Part shown: in pieces, positions 53,455 through 64,000 of the stretch
How the letters are laid out: each line of letters starts with the position of its first letter
How positions within the stretch are numbered: the first letter of the stretch is position 1
NCBI RefSeq assembly: GCF_005239225.2
Contig: NC_133287.1
Coordinates: 6,181,493-6,245,492, forward strand
Direction: 5' to 3'
Length of the DNA stretch: 64,000 bases
From: Populus alba
Lineage: Eukaryota > Streptophyta > Magnoliopsida > Malpighiales > Salicaceae
Position numbers and translations under genes: made by a program
Notes under the pieces: generated by a model
The model's input: only the letters and a program-made list of their open reading frames with translations
What the model was told of the DNA's origin: nothing
Database searches by the model: none

Positions 53455-54905
53455 TTGTATTGATAATATAAATTTGTGTAAATAATGTTAATTTTTTTAT
53501 TTGTTGATTTAAACTTAATTGTAAGAAATAAAAATTCAATTATAACAATATTGAGAAATTAAAAAAACTTAATTTGATTTATTTTTATTTTTTTATTTTT
53601 CATTACTTACATAATTTTAATTTTAGTTTTTTTTTTCTAATTTCCTCTAAAATTTAATTTTTAAAAAACAAATTACCAACAAAAAATCTTCATCGAAAAA
53701 TATCTACCTATACTTAGTTATAGAATAAGCTATTTTAGTAATGAAATATTCTGAACGAGTATACTTTACTACCTGAATCATTTAAAAAATAAGATTATTC
53801 TCTACGGATCTGCTACCTGATCGATTGGGATTGACTCATTCATTTAGAAAATGTGGTATAAAAACTATACGTGGAGCAATTAAACATAAAATGGATACCC
53901 ATCAAAATTTAATAGATTCAACTCCATCATCAACAACTTTTTGATAAAGCTAAGTTGGATTGCCACTCTTTATCTCAAGTTTGGATTGAACTAATATATT
54001 GACCGAAATAATTCATAGAAAAAATAATCAAGAGTTATAACAATAATGTTAATTTTTTTATTATAGATTTGTAGTTTATATTGATGATATATATAGATTT
54101 GTGTAAATAATGTTAATTTTGTTTGTTTGTTGAAGTAGACTTAATTGTAAGAAATAAAAATTCAATTATAACAATAATGAGAAATTAAAAAAAATTAATT
54201 TGATTTATTTTAATTTTTTAATTTTCATCACTTACATAATTTCAATTTTAATTATTTTTTGTTCTAATTTCCTCTAAAATCTGATTTTTTGAAAACAAAT
54301 TATCAACCAAAGATTATGAATGGGTGCACTTGATTACATGAATCATTTAAAAAATAAACTTATTAATTCTATATCCTACAAGTTCAATTCAGAATGACGA
54401 TAGTCTATTTAAGAGTGTGGTTGCGGTTGCTTTTCAAAGTGTTTTTTACTCGAAATGCATCAAAATAATATATTTTTTAATTTTTTAAAAATTATTTTTG
54501 ATTTCAGCACATCAAAATATTTTCAAAGTGCTTTTCATCGGAAATGCATCAAAATAATATATATTTTTTAATTTTTTAAAAATTATTTTTGATTTCAGTA
54601 TATCAAAATAATTTGAAAACATCAAAAAAAAATTAATTTGAAGTAGATAAAAATAAAAAAATTTAAATTTTATTAAAAACACTTTTAAAATACAAAAACA
54701 AACAGACTGTGAAATAATTAGACATGAATTGCCTACGAGTCATAAATTTTTTTCAGAAAACGTGGTTTGAAAAAAACTATACGTGCGAAGCAATTAGACA
54801 TAATTGATTAGGACCCATCAAAATTTGATAGATCCAACTCCATTATCAACCACTTATAAAACTTAGTTGGATTGGACTCTTTATCTCAAGTTTTGGATTG
54901 TTCAT
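53455..54905. repeat. Diverged direct duplication, one copy split by a MITE
   Basis: Copy 1 (about 53455-53995) and copy 2 (about 54072-54905) share 'agatttgtgtaaataatgtt', 'cttaattgtaagaaataaaa', 'ttcctctaaaat', 'tgaatcatttaaaaaataa', 'actatacgtg' and 'cccatcaaaatttratagat' in the same order. Copy 2 is longer because of about 300 bp of MITE-like DNA at 54412-54712. Confidence 0.75.
54412..54712. mobile_element. MITE with internal tandem duplication
   Basis: The left end agagtgtggttgcggttgc follows TTA (54409-54411) and the right end is near 'caaaaacaaacagactgt', the same end style as the 12.4-kb MITE. Inside, a segment of about 90 bp beginning 'tttcaaagtg' is present twice (about 54436 and 54523), each copy including 'gaaatgcatcaaaataatat' and 'gatttcagyayatcaaaat'. 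Right boundary approximate. Confidence 0.6.
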
Positions 54906-55220
54906 GGAAAACAATCAAGAGTTATTTGGACCTCGAGGATTGACAGGGCGAATTTACAAAATATTTTATCAGTAATTTTTTTTTTTTTTTTTAGTTTTTG
55001 AGATTTAAAGGAAAATGTATCGAAGCAAGTGGCAGAAGGTCATTTTCACCAATTTAAGAATTTGTTTTTGACAGTTTCCCATGTCCACCTATAAGTCAAG
55101 TTCCTCATAAATTAAACCCTTGTTCGAGCTTCTTTCTTTTTGGTTTTTCCCCCTAGTTCTGCTTCCAAGTTCTGCAGGATGCTTGAACCTTGCTGCAGAC
55201 TTCTCCAGCTTCGCCGAGTC

Positions 55221-58215
55221 ATGGCGGTCACGGTCAGCTTTCTCAGCTCTACAGTTACTTCGCTGGCATCAAATGAGTCACGTCCAGTAGAAGGTAAGAG
55301 AAACCTCACCACCACACTACGAGTAAACTTTGTCTTAGCAGTAATGGATGCTGTAAATCTGAGTAAGTACGTCCTTGAAACCAACCACTTTTCTAAGCTT
55401 CTATTTGTGTGCTAATTAACTTAGAAATTTGAGCTCATTAATTACTTTTCCGGCTGCAATTCTTCACTTGGTTGCTTTATTGGAAAAAAAAAAAAAACAT
55501 TAATTTCTTCCCTTTGCACACACAAGAGCTGCTTATTTTTTCACTCCTCGAGAAAAAAAAAAAATAAAATAAAACAGAGTTAAATTTCGTAATTTTACTC
55601 TCGACGCACACCCAGCAACTCATGTGAGAGACGTTGAAAGCTGCTTTAGATATTTTACGTGCATGCATCGCACTTTAATTTAGTCAGCAAGTGCGCGCGC
55701 CACTGTGTATATGGATTAGAAACCGCTCGATAGTGTTTGATGTTTTTAAAGTATTTTTTTATTAGAAAATATATTAAAATAATATATATATTTTTAAAAA
55801 TATTTTTTATGTCATTAAATTCAAACAATATAAAAATATTAAAAATTTAATTTTAAGCAATTTGTTTTTCAAAATTTACCCAAACCCGCTTAGAATGCAA
55901 TGTTAAATGGGGTGTAGTGTTAGGTCGTAAATTTTGATTTTTAAATTTGTTTTATGTTTTTAATTTTTTTTGATGTATTAATAAAAAATAATTTTTTTTA
56001 AATAAAAAAAATATCTCAAAATATTTTAAAATAAAAATTATTTTAAAAAGTAATTGGTACTGCATTTTGAAACATTTTTCAAACATATCATTAACAGAGG
56101 TGAGGTGAGGAAATTAATCTAATTATCCCGGAATATTCATAAAAAGGGGCATAAAATTTATTGAATTGAACATTTTTCTGAATTTAGTGAATAATTTTCT
56201 TTTCGGTTTTGATTTTAAATTTTAGAAGCCGAGAAAATTAATCCAAACTAATCAATTCGACATATTGGGCCCATTCAACAAATCAAAGCTTGTAAAAAAA
56301 AAAAAAAAAGCTCATTGATTCAAAAGTTGGCCTGCTAAGCTTTCTAATTTGTGTGTTTGTCTTCAATTAATTTCAGAATCTGGAACGGGAAGCAAGATAC
56401 CTGTTATGCCCGTAGTTGTCACTTCAGCCATAGTCCTTTTTTTCTTGGTAATGGGTATCATTTGTTGGAAATTCTATTTTCAAGACAAGTACAAGAGAGA
56501 ACGAGGTACATTGAAATCAACAATTTGGGGTCTGATTCATGGACACCACAACGCCTTGCCGGTGGCGAGTGGAGGAGGAGTGCGCGCTCCAAAACCAGAA
56601 CTACAAGATGGTAGTAGCAGATTGATAACGAGCACTATGTATTTGACTATTTGTATACATGTATTTTCTAAAACTGATTGTACATGACGAATATCTTACA
56701 TGGAATTCCCTCAACACTTGTATTTGCGCAGATCTCAAGGGGCTTGATCTGAAAACTGGCTCGTTCACTCTGAGGCAGCTAAGAGCTGCCACAAACAATT
56801 TTGATTCTGCAAACAAGATTGGAGAGGGTGGTTTTGGGTCCGTGTACAAGGTTTGTCCTCTGATGGAATCCCTAATGCATTGATTGTCGGACCTTTTCTT
56901 TGAAATCACTTATCTGCAGAAGGGAATATATATGAGCATTTTGGATGCATGGTTTTTTTATGCAGGGTGAGTTATCAGACGGGACTGTTATTGCTGTCAA
57001 GCAGCTATCTCCTAAATCCAGGCAGGGAAACCGTGAATTTGTGAATGAAATAGGCATGATATCTGGTTTAAAGCATCCCAATCTTGTAAAGCTTTATGGA
57101 TGCTGCATTGAAGGAGACCAGTTGCTGCTTGTATACGAGTACATGGAAAACAATTCCCTTGCCCGCGCACTGTTTGGTAATATCCTTTAGCTCGTGCACT
57201 CTTTGGAAATCGTAGTAGTTTTTGCCATTTCTTACTGGGTTTTAGCAACAGGTGCAGAAACAGGGGCTCTTCTGCTGGATTGGCCAACAAGATTTCAGAT
57301 ATGTGTTGGGATAGCCAGAGGCTTGGCGTTTCTCCATGAAGGATCAGTAATCAGGATTGTTCACCGAGACATCAAAGGTACAAATGTGTTGCTGGACAAG
57401 GATCTAAACGCCAAGATATCAGACTTTGGGCTAGCTAAGCTCAGTGAAGCGGAGAACACTCACATAAGCACTCGAGTTGCTGGAACTATGTAAGCACCTT
57501 ATCGTTAGTTTTCTAATGATTTAGTTGTCGATCGAAAAAGACCATGCACACGCTGAAGTAAGTTTTCACCTGTCATGCCTTTTGATTTCAGAGGATACAT
57601 GGCTCCAGAGTATGCACTGTGGGGTTATCTAACAGACAAGGCAGATGTTTACAGTTTTGGGGTTGTTGCTTTAGAAATTGTCAGTGGAAGAAGCAATTCA
57701 AGCTACAATCCAACAAACGAAAGCGTTTGTCTTCTTGACTGGGTAAGTTACGAGCCTGCTTGTGTTGCTACATTGAATTCATGATGCATTAGGCATTAAT
57801 AGCTAGCTAGCTCTTACAGTGTAAATGAACTTATCCGTCACAGGCATTTGTATTGCAAAAAAGAGGGAATTTAATGGCGATGGTGGACCCAAAGCTGCGG
57901 TCTGAATTCAACAAGGAAGAAGCTGAAAAGATGATCAAGGTGGCTCTCTTATGCGCCAATGCATCTCCATCTCTAAGGCCTACAATGCCAGCAGTGGTGA
58001 GTATGCTTGAAGGACAGACCAGCGTCCATGAAGTGATCTCGGATCCTAGCAAAAACGGTGGTGTTTCTCAATTCAATTATGACCACTTTCAACAGGTTGC
58101 GGACCAGAGCTGCAGCACCCAAGACTCCCTTTTTTCATCTGATAAAACATGGAATGCATCCACCTCCACGTCTGCCCATGATCTTTACCCACCCAGCTCC
58201 GAGTCCATGCATTGA
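55221..58215 (+). CDS. RLK3: membrane-anchored kinase of the LRR VIII-2 family without LRR or malectin ectodomain
   Basis: Seven exons: 55221-55293, 56377-56505, 56732-56850, 56966-57176, 57252-57489, 57592-57742, 57844-58215, GT-AG throughout, sum 1293 nt, 430 aa. Exons 3-6 are 119, 211, 238 and 151 nt, the same sizes as exons 20-23 of RLK1 or RLK2. A short N-terminal exon ([20 protein letters not shown]) leads directly to a membrane segment (about residues 34-55, [20 protein letters not shown]), then a full kinase: GEGGFG 99-104, AVK lysine 119, HRD aspartate 217, DFG aspartate 235, APEYALWG. No stop or frameshift. An upstream in-frame ATG at 55179 would add 14 residues. A second strong donor (gtaagt at 55363) is also in phase 1 and would add 23 residues. 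The first exon is the least certain part. It could act as a ligand-independent kinase or a partner of the full receptors; this is inference. Confidence 0.82.
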
Positions 58216-58456
58216 AACATTAGTGAATCTTCTTCATATTGTGCTTAATAAAACCGAGATTTGCTTGTATATTTGGAGCTTCTTTTACATTTATAATATA
58301 GAAGAAACACATTTCATTCCCGCTGACCTCACGGTTGAACAGTAGCGGGGCCTATGGGGGCTGAGGGGGCCAGTCAATCGCCCCCCTGCCCCTAGAAAAA
58401 AAAACATTATTCTTTCTAGGGTATATATGTTGTAATAATTTGCAACTTCGGTATAC

Positions 58457-58516
<60 letters not shown>

Positions 58517-59198
58517 TTGACAGCAGTTTAAATTGTTAAATGTCACCAATTTCAGAATTATAACCGTAGTGGTGGTGGCGGCGGCAGAAAAAAAATCTGT
58601 TCTCATTGTAATTGGAGTGAGCCTCGCAGAGAGGAGGGAGAAAAAAAAGATTTTAAAGATATATTGAAATTATGATGAAAACATTAACAATATTATAATA
58701 AAAATTTGTTAAATCAAATCTAATGATATTAAAAAAAATACTAATAATAATTAGAAGAAACTATAAAATTATCTAAAGATGATATATACATGATTCATTT
58801 TTCACAATTTATATGATCTATTTTAATTATTATTGATGAATTTTTTAAAATATTATTAAATTTATCTTGTTTATATTTTTTTTACCGATACTAGTAATAA
58901 TTTATTAAAGTTATTTAGCAATAGCAGAAAGTCGTTAATGACTATTTTCTAAGATTATTTTTTACTTTGCTATTGTAAAACAGTAATACTAAATGTACCT
59001 GCTTGTAGCCGCGGGACCAATTAAGAATATATATTTTTCAATCTCTTTTTATGTATTTATAATAGTAAATGTACGTGTTTTTCTTGTGAAAAATAAGATT
59101 TTCAATTAACAAATTAATAAAATTCAATTATTTTACTAAGATAACTACTTGATTTGATGAACAATCTTCGAAAATGCCATATGCATCTTCATCTCGAC
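58216..59198. other. Intergenic between RLK3 and the kinase pseudogene
   Basis: This holds the RLK3 3' UTR, a C-rich patch near 58378-58392, a long TA microsatellite (58463-58508), a GGTGGTGGCGGCGGC run near 58571 and AT-rich sequence. No gene is supported. Confidence 0.5.
58463..58508. repeat. (TA)n microsatellite
   Basis: A continuous run of more than 20 TA units, seen directly. Confidence 0.95.
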
Positions 59199-60810
59199 TC
59201 ACAACACCATAAGAAACAACAATATTTGATGACCTTTCTGTAGAATTGTCGCCAGAATCTTTACTACTTCAGACATAGCTGGCCTCAGAGGAGGGGATGG
59301 ATCGGTGCATAGCATTGCCAAGTCTAAGATTATCATTTCTTGTTTCACTGACTAATCATATCCCAAGACTGGATCGACTAGCGATATGAACTCTCCTTTC
59401 TCTTGCAAAACATAAGCCTGAAATACAACAAATAGAATATGAAGCTTCTTAATCAATGGAGAAATGCCTTCCTTTTGCTCTGTATGTCTATAAACTCTTA
59501 CCAGATAAATCATCTTAAATATGCTGCAGACAACTAATTGTCAAAAAACTATCTCAACTCAATAGGTTAAGATGTTAGGTAAAGTTCTAGGATATGATTT
59601 ATATTATTCTCTAACACATCCTCTCAAATGAAAGTTCTTTGTACTTTGAAACTTATACAGATCCATATTATCTTGTGCTTAATTTTTATCAAATAAATGG
59701 GGTTGTGAGATTCGAACTCGTGACTACTTGATCATCAAGGCTCTGATATATACCATGTTAAAAAAACATCTCAACCAAATAGCTTAAACTATTAGGTAAG
59801 ATCCTAGGATATGATTTATAGTATTCTCTAATACTAACTACATAAGCAACCACTTAGCATGATCAACTCCTTTATACAAGATGCCAAGAGATTTTGACAG
59901 CACATGGTAAGCGCTAACTTCACTTACCAAATCAAGCAAGCAGGCACTCTCATCATTTGACCTGTCCTTGGTGCCATTTTTACCATTGACAATTTCCAAG
60001 GCAACCACCCCAAAGCTGTAAACATCTTCCTTGCTTGTTAAATAACCTCGCATGGCATATTCTGGGGTCATATATCCTCTGCAGAAATACCATAAGTTAT
60101 GGAGATGTAATTCCTACAATAAAGATTTCAATATGTTTCAGAAAAACAAATCTCCGTAAATTTACTGGGATAATGTTTTTCTTGCAAAATAACAATCTTT
60201 AGAGGTATGGAAGGCCTTACATGTTTCCAGCAATTCTAATGATAACAAGTGCATGTTTTGCTTCATAGAGTTTAGCCAGTCCAAAATCTGATATCTTTGC
60301 ATTGAGATCCTTGTCAGTAGCACATTTGTGGGCTTAATATCTCTATGTACAATCTTCAGTTTGGATTCTTCGTGGAGAAATGCCAGACCTTTAGCTATGC
60401 CAAGGCAAATTTTAAACTTGGCTGGCCACTTGAGTCTTAATTTCAGTTCTTCAGGTCCTGCACCTAACCATATACTTGCATTATTTAGGATTGTACTATT
60501 ATAAAAACAGTATGATGTTTTGATGCTCCATATTCAAAAACTCTCAAGCTCCTTGCTTTGATTTCGAAGACAGTTGTTTGACAGCTATTGTTGCTCCATT
60601 TGGAAGAACTCCTTGCAATCACTTCACTTATTAGGTAAACTTGTAGAATCTCGAGGACTTTCTAAGCAAATATGTAGTGGAATAGACCTTAAAAACAGGT
60701 CCAAATCCTCCGTCACCAATCTTGTTCGAAGGACTAAAATTTTGAGTGGCAACTTTTACTTCCCGGGAAGTTAAAAGAACCTGCTGGTATGAGTTCGACA
60801 CAATTTAATT
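59199..60810 (-). pseudogene. Broken LRR VIII-2-type kinase, 3' half only
   Basis: Minus-strand remnants match exons 20-24 of the neighbouring kinases: 60810-60688 (SPSNKIGDGGFGPVFK, 123 nt instead of 119, so shifted), about 60612-60545 ([19 protein letters not shown], then a stop and loss of the rest of the exon), 60463-60221 ([20 protein letters not shown], with a 1-nt loss after VLL and a decayed activation segment), 60078-59928 (APE region as [20 protein letters not shown], 151 nt, final Trp of LLDW now Leu), and 59417-59199 (AYVLQEKGEFISLVDPVLGY, then an in-frame stop). The exon 21 acceptor reads gcaa rather than gcag. No ectodomain or membrane segment is found upstream. A TRIM element sits in the last intron. 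It lies tail to tail with RLK3. Confidence 0.88.
59539..59833 (-). mobile_element. TRIM retroelement (about 295 bp) in the pseudogene intron
   Basis: Two terminal direct repeats of 78 bp (59539-59616 and 59756-59833) share 'aggatatgatttata' and 'attctctaa', begin with TG and, read on the minus strand, have TGTTAGAG...AACA ends. Just inside the right repeat is ggctctgatatataccat, a copia-type primer binding site in reverse with a 4-bp 'tata' insertion. Flanking ctaat (59534-59538) and ctaac (59834-59838) look like a 5-bp target duplication with one change. The size and lack of coding capacity fit terminal-repeat retrotransposons in miniature. Confidence 0.75.
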
Positions 60811-61069
60811 CTGCAACACAACATCAGCCATCAAACACGAACTCACAAGGAAAAAGATCCTGTGAACAGGAGGAGTTACAAACTTTGGCAAGTCTAAAGT
60901 CAAAACAGACTCCAAACAATGTACATTCTCACCTTCACTGTGAGATTTTCACCTAGCCAACCTTCAATTTCACAAATACAACCTATATAAATTGGTAAAG
61001 ATCCTATGAGAAATGACATGAGATACTCCACTATAATTTGAGCTTTTTAATAAAAGTATTAGTGTTCCT

Positions 61070-61335
61070 CCATATTTATACTTATTAAGTTCTCCATGTC
61101 TTCAAAAAGGGTCTCCATGTCTATAATAAAATCTTCATGACAAAATTTCTATTGAATTCTCAATGTCTCTAAATGAATCTCCATAAAACCTTTATTATAA
61201 GATCTTTATGTCTAATGAAATCTTTATATCTCTAATAAATCTCCACAATGAGATCTCAAAGTCTAGAAATATCCATGTCTTGAGTAAAATTATCACAACG
61301 AGTTCTTTATGACCCCAATAAAAATCTTCATCTCT
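61070..61335. repeat. Degenerate tandem repeat based on 'aatctccatgtctctaataa'
   Basis: Variants of ctccatgtct / cttcatgaca / ctttatgtct / ctttatatctctaataaa recur every 20-30 bp through the region. Unit length drifts. The minus-strand open frame here (61195-61380) simply reads through the repeat. Confidence 0.6.
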
Positions 61336-63109
61336 CTTTGAGAATCTCCACACAATGCTTTGAAATGTTTTCATAACCATTCTCCACTTTCTAAATAATA
61401 ATGTCCTATACTATAAGAGAAATAAGTCTCTTGCTGACATAATAAAAATTGCGAGAAAGGTAACATGATATGCATATTTTTTATTTCCCTCCTACTTGTG
61501 TTAGATAAGTTTTTCAAACATATCTATTTAAAAATATATGGGAGGAATATGTTAGGTTTTCCAAAACTCTTTGACACAGTGAAAGCAATAATTTTAAAAT
61601 TTTTCAAGAGTCTCGATGATCTTATTAGACAATCTAGGGTTGTTTATGGTTCATACGAAGATTACTTAAAGATCAGATCTTATTTTTAAGGTTTGATTAA
61701 CTTTTTCAGGACCGAATTATCACAAACCACAAGTGGTTCTAATGGCTGGCCTCTAATAGTATTCCACTCAAATTACTAATAAAAAAATCTCCTTAAAATC
61801 TTTTTATAAGAGATGAATTGTTTTGCTTTGAGTTATAACTCTTACATTTTTTATGTTTTCATATGTTTCTTTATCATAGTTCTATAACTTAAGTAATTTT
61901 TCTCTACACATAAAATAAAAGGCATATCATTATATTTATATAGGGGAACCATATAACCTTATAAATGGTAAAATATCAATTTATTCTTGGAATAATATCA
62001 CATATATCATTGAGGATAATTTTTAGAAATTTATTCAATCACTTGATTTTTCTAGATCTATAATTGTAATCCCCTATATTAATTACATTGTCCTTAACTT
62101 CTAAAACTTATTCACAATCAAGTCATACTTGATTAGTTATACTAGTTTATCTTTTTACCAATAGTTCTTAATATATATGACCCATTAGGTTGATAATAAG
62201 TTGGTCCAAATATAAATTATAATCCTAAATAAACTAGGATTAAATAAATTAAACAATTTAATTAATTATCAATTAAATAATTCATTGCTTTATATTTGAA
62301 GATCAAATATGTCGTTTAACAACGTGTCATGATCCCTTAAATATTAGAAAAGTCATAAGTAATTTGACTTAACTTTTTAGTGAGTAGTTTTTCAGAGTAA
62401 TTATTATCTTTTCATAAAAAAAATGTTTCGAATAGACATTATATCATGGAGTTGTGTTTGATATGTCAAATAATGTTTGTTTTCAATACCATTCATTGAT
62501 CATTTGAATAAAATTTAAAACTCTTTTCAAATCTCATTCAACCTCATGCAACGATTTCACAATCAATATTATTTAAGAATATGTGAAATATTTTTTCAAA
62601 TTCATCTAGGGTGATGAATCCTCTCTTGATTGTTCAAGTATCTTCATATAGTTCATGTTATATCCAATATCTTCCTGTTTGTTGCTTTTGATTAAGAGAA
62701 CATGTAGTTAAGACTCAAGTATAACATTCTTTATATAATATAACTTAATGATATCAATTTTAAGGATTACTTATACAACTGTCACGTGAGCTTTAATAGA
62801 TTATTAACCATTAATATTTATGAAGAATGCTTTGATGTAATATAATTTTATAATTATAACAACTTTATAATTTTATTTTCAAAATATTTTTGTTTTAATG
62901 ACTTTATCTTTACTCTAAATTCATTAATTAAACATAGATGAATATTAAAGATAAAAAAATATTTATTAATAATAAATATGCTCTTACATGAACATAGTGA
63001 TTGCACATATAACCAATTAATTGACTATAAAGTATAAACATCGAAAAAAAAAGGTGCAAATAAATTAAAAAAAATACCCAGCCATTTGCTAGCCCTAAGT
63101 TGTAGTGAT

Positions 63110-63300
63110 TTTTCATCCTAGTTGTTTAGGCTAGGTCTAAGCAGCAAGGGGATTTTCCTCCAAATTGCTTGGGTTAGATAGGGTTTTTTAATCTTAGCTA
63201 CTTGGGCCAAACACAAGAAATAAAGAGGTTTTTCCCAATCGTTTGGGCTAGGCCAAAATAAAATGGAATTGCTCCTACCAGCCACCTAGAAGAAGCCCAA
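63110..63300. repeat. Degenerate tandem repeat, unit about 55-60 bp
   Basis: Phrases of the type 'gtttaggctaggtctaagcag', 'gcttgggttagatagggttt', 'acttgggccaaacacaagaa' and 'gtttgggctaggccaaaata' follow each other at about 50-60 bp spacing with a 'gatttttc/ggtttttc' block between them. Confidence 0.5.
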
Positions 63301-63589
63301 ACAGCTAGCTTCCTTTTGTGAATCCCAAAACTATATACTTTTTTATGCTAGTGCACAATACTAAATTATATTATGATATGCAATAAGTGGCGCCCTACAC
63401 TACCATTAGCACACAATATTATTTAATAAAAATGAATGAATTAATATTATTATTATTAATATCGAAAATGAATTATATAAAATATACAATGTATAAATTT
63501 TTAAAGATAGTCTAAACTTCTATTGATTTAAAAAAATTGATATAGCAAGTTAGGGAGTAAAAAAACAAGAGTACCTGGGAGTACCTTTA

Positions 63590-63615
63590 CAAAGAAAAAG
63601 AAAAAGAAAAAGAAA
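63590..63615. repeat. (AAAAAG)n microsatellite
   Basis: Four units of aaaaag. Seen directly. Confidence 0.85.
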
Positions 63616-63677
63616 CTGCACCCAAGTCAAAAGAAGATAGGTAGCTGTCCAAAAGAGAATTTTGAAGAGATAAGCGC

Positions 63678-63748
63678 AAAGGGAGACGAGAAGAGGATCT
63701 AATACTAAAGGGGGACGAGACGAGGATCTAAAACTAAAGGGAGACCGG
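63678..63748. repeat. 29-bp tandem repeat, about 2.4 copies
   Basis: Units start at 63678, 63707 and 63736: 'aaagggagacgagaagaggat' with a few changes, third copy truncated. It is purine-rich and lies about 200 bp before the probable start codon at 63945, so it may be in a promoter or 5' UTR. Confidence 0.85.
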
Positions 63749-63944
63749 TCAACTCAAAACATCCTCTCTTGCCCGAACACAAACACCCACAAACGCAACG
63801 CGTTTTTAGCCCATTATTACAGTCAAACAACAAAAACAAATCAAAATTCAAGAAATGCAAATCTAATCCATAAATAAATACTAATCCAACAACTACAAAG
63901 ATTTCTCATTTATGCCAAAAAAATAATTTTTGTTAGTTGATAAA

Positions 63945-64000
63945 GATGAGCTTGAGTTCTGATGCTTTGACGACTACTCTCTGCAACTCCATTCAAGCTT
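63945..64000 (+). CDS. Probable start of a gene running off the window (possibly MACPF/CAD1-like)
   Basis: An ATG at 63945 opens a frame of 18 codons to the window end: MSLSSDALTTTLCNSIQA. The upstream 250 bp are less AT-rich than the preceding intergenic DNA, as for a promoter or 5' UTR. The sequence is too short for domain assignment. The pattern (hydrophilic start, then an amphipathic 'TTLCNSIQA') recalls the N-terminus of plant MACPF proteins such as CAD1, and in Arabidopsis CAD1 (At1g29690, from memory) lies near RKF1-like kinases. Gene presence is plausible; identity is a guess. Confidence 0.35.

Larger units (their letters stand above)
60811..63944. other. Repeat-rich intergenic DNA
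   Basis: No gene is supported. It contains degenerate tandem repeats listed separately. The stretch at 62100-62420 (phrases such as 'gacccattaggttgataa', 'aaactaggattaaataaatt', 'caaatatgtcgtttaacaa') resembles non-coding leader sequence often seen in plant LTR retrotransposons, by recall only. The open frame at 61465-61689 has no recognisable domain. Confidence 0.4.

Overview
This window is nuclear DNA of a woody eudicot, most likely a poplar or willow (Salicaceae). The evidence is AT-rich intergenic DNA, GT-AG introns, a plant NIP aquaporin, a plant ribosomal protein gene with a telo-box promoter, plant receptor kinases, and many plant transposon relics. The species call is inference; nothing here proves it.

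Layout. 1-243: last exon of a NIP-type aquaporin (+). 0.25-13 kb: transposon-rich intergenic DNA (CACTA relic, reversed LTR piece, possible Mutator-like relic, minisatellites, a PIF/Harbinger-type MITE). 13.2-25.2 kb: RLK1, an intact 24-exon receptor kinase of LRR subfamily VIII-2 (LRR, malectin, membrane segment, kinase; 1038 aa predicted), with an antisense LTR-type element in intron 19. 27.2-29.5 kb: RPL18A (ribosomal protein eL20), 4 exons, 178 aa. 33.5-35.8 kb: decayed Ty3/gypsy element (-). 38.1-47.9 kb: RLK2, an intact paralogue with the same 24-exon plan (1011 aa). 49.4 kb: a tRNA-Lys(UUU)-like gene. 49.5-55.1 kb: nested repeats, including GC-rich minisatellite DNA split by a terminal-inverted-repeat element carrying a polypurine tract. 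55.2-58.2 kb: RLK3, an intact kinase of the same family that lacks the whole LRR and malectin ectodomain (about 430 aa). 59.2-60.8 kb (-): a broken fourth kinase copy with a TRIM retroelement in an intron. 60.8-63.9 kb: repeats. 63945-64000: probable first codons of another gene.

How it fits together. The kinases form a local family: two full-length receptors, one derivative without an ectodomain, and one pseudogene in opposite orientation. Both full receptor models sum to an exact multiple of three. Exon 1, exon 18 and exon 19 of the full genes all end in phase 1, so loss of exons 2-18 keeps the frame, and RLK3 looks like exactly that event. From memory, Arabidopsis chromosome 1 has RKF1-like kinases (At1g29720-At1g29750), an RPL18A gene (about At1g29965/At1g29970) and CAD1 (At1g29690) close together, so this window may be a syntenic block; that needs a genome comparison. 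Coordinates of spliced genes are manual exon predictions without transcript evidence.
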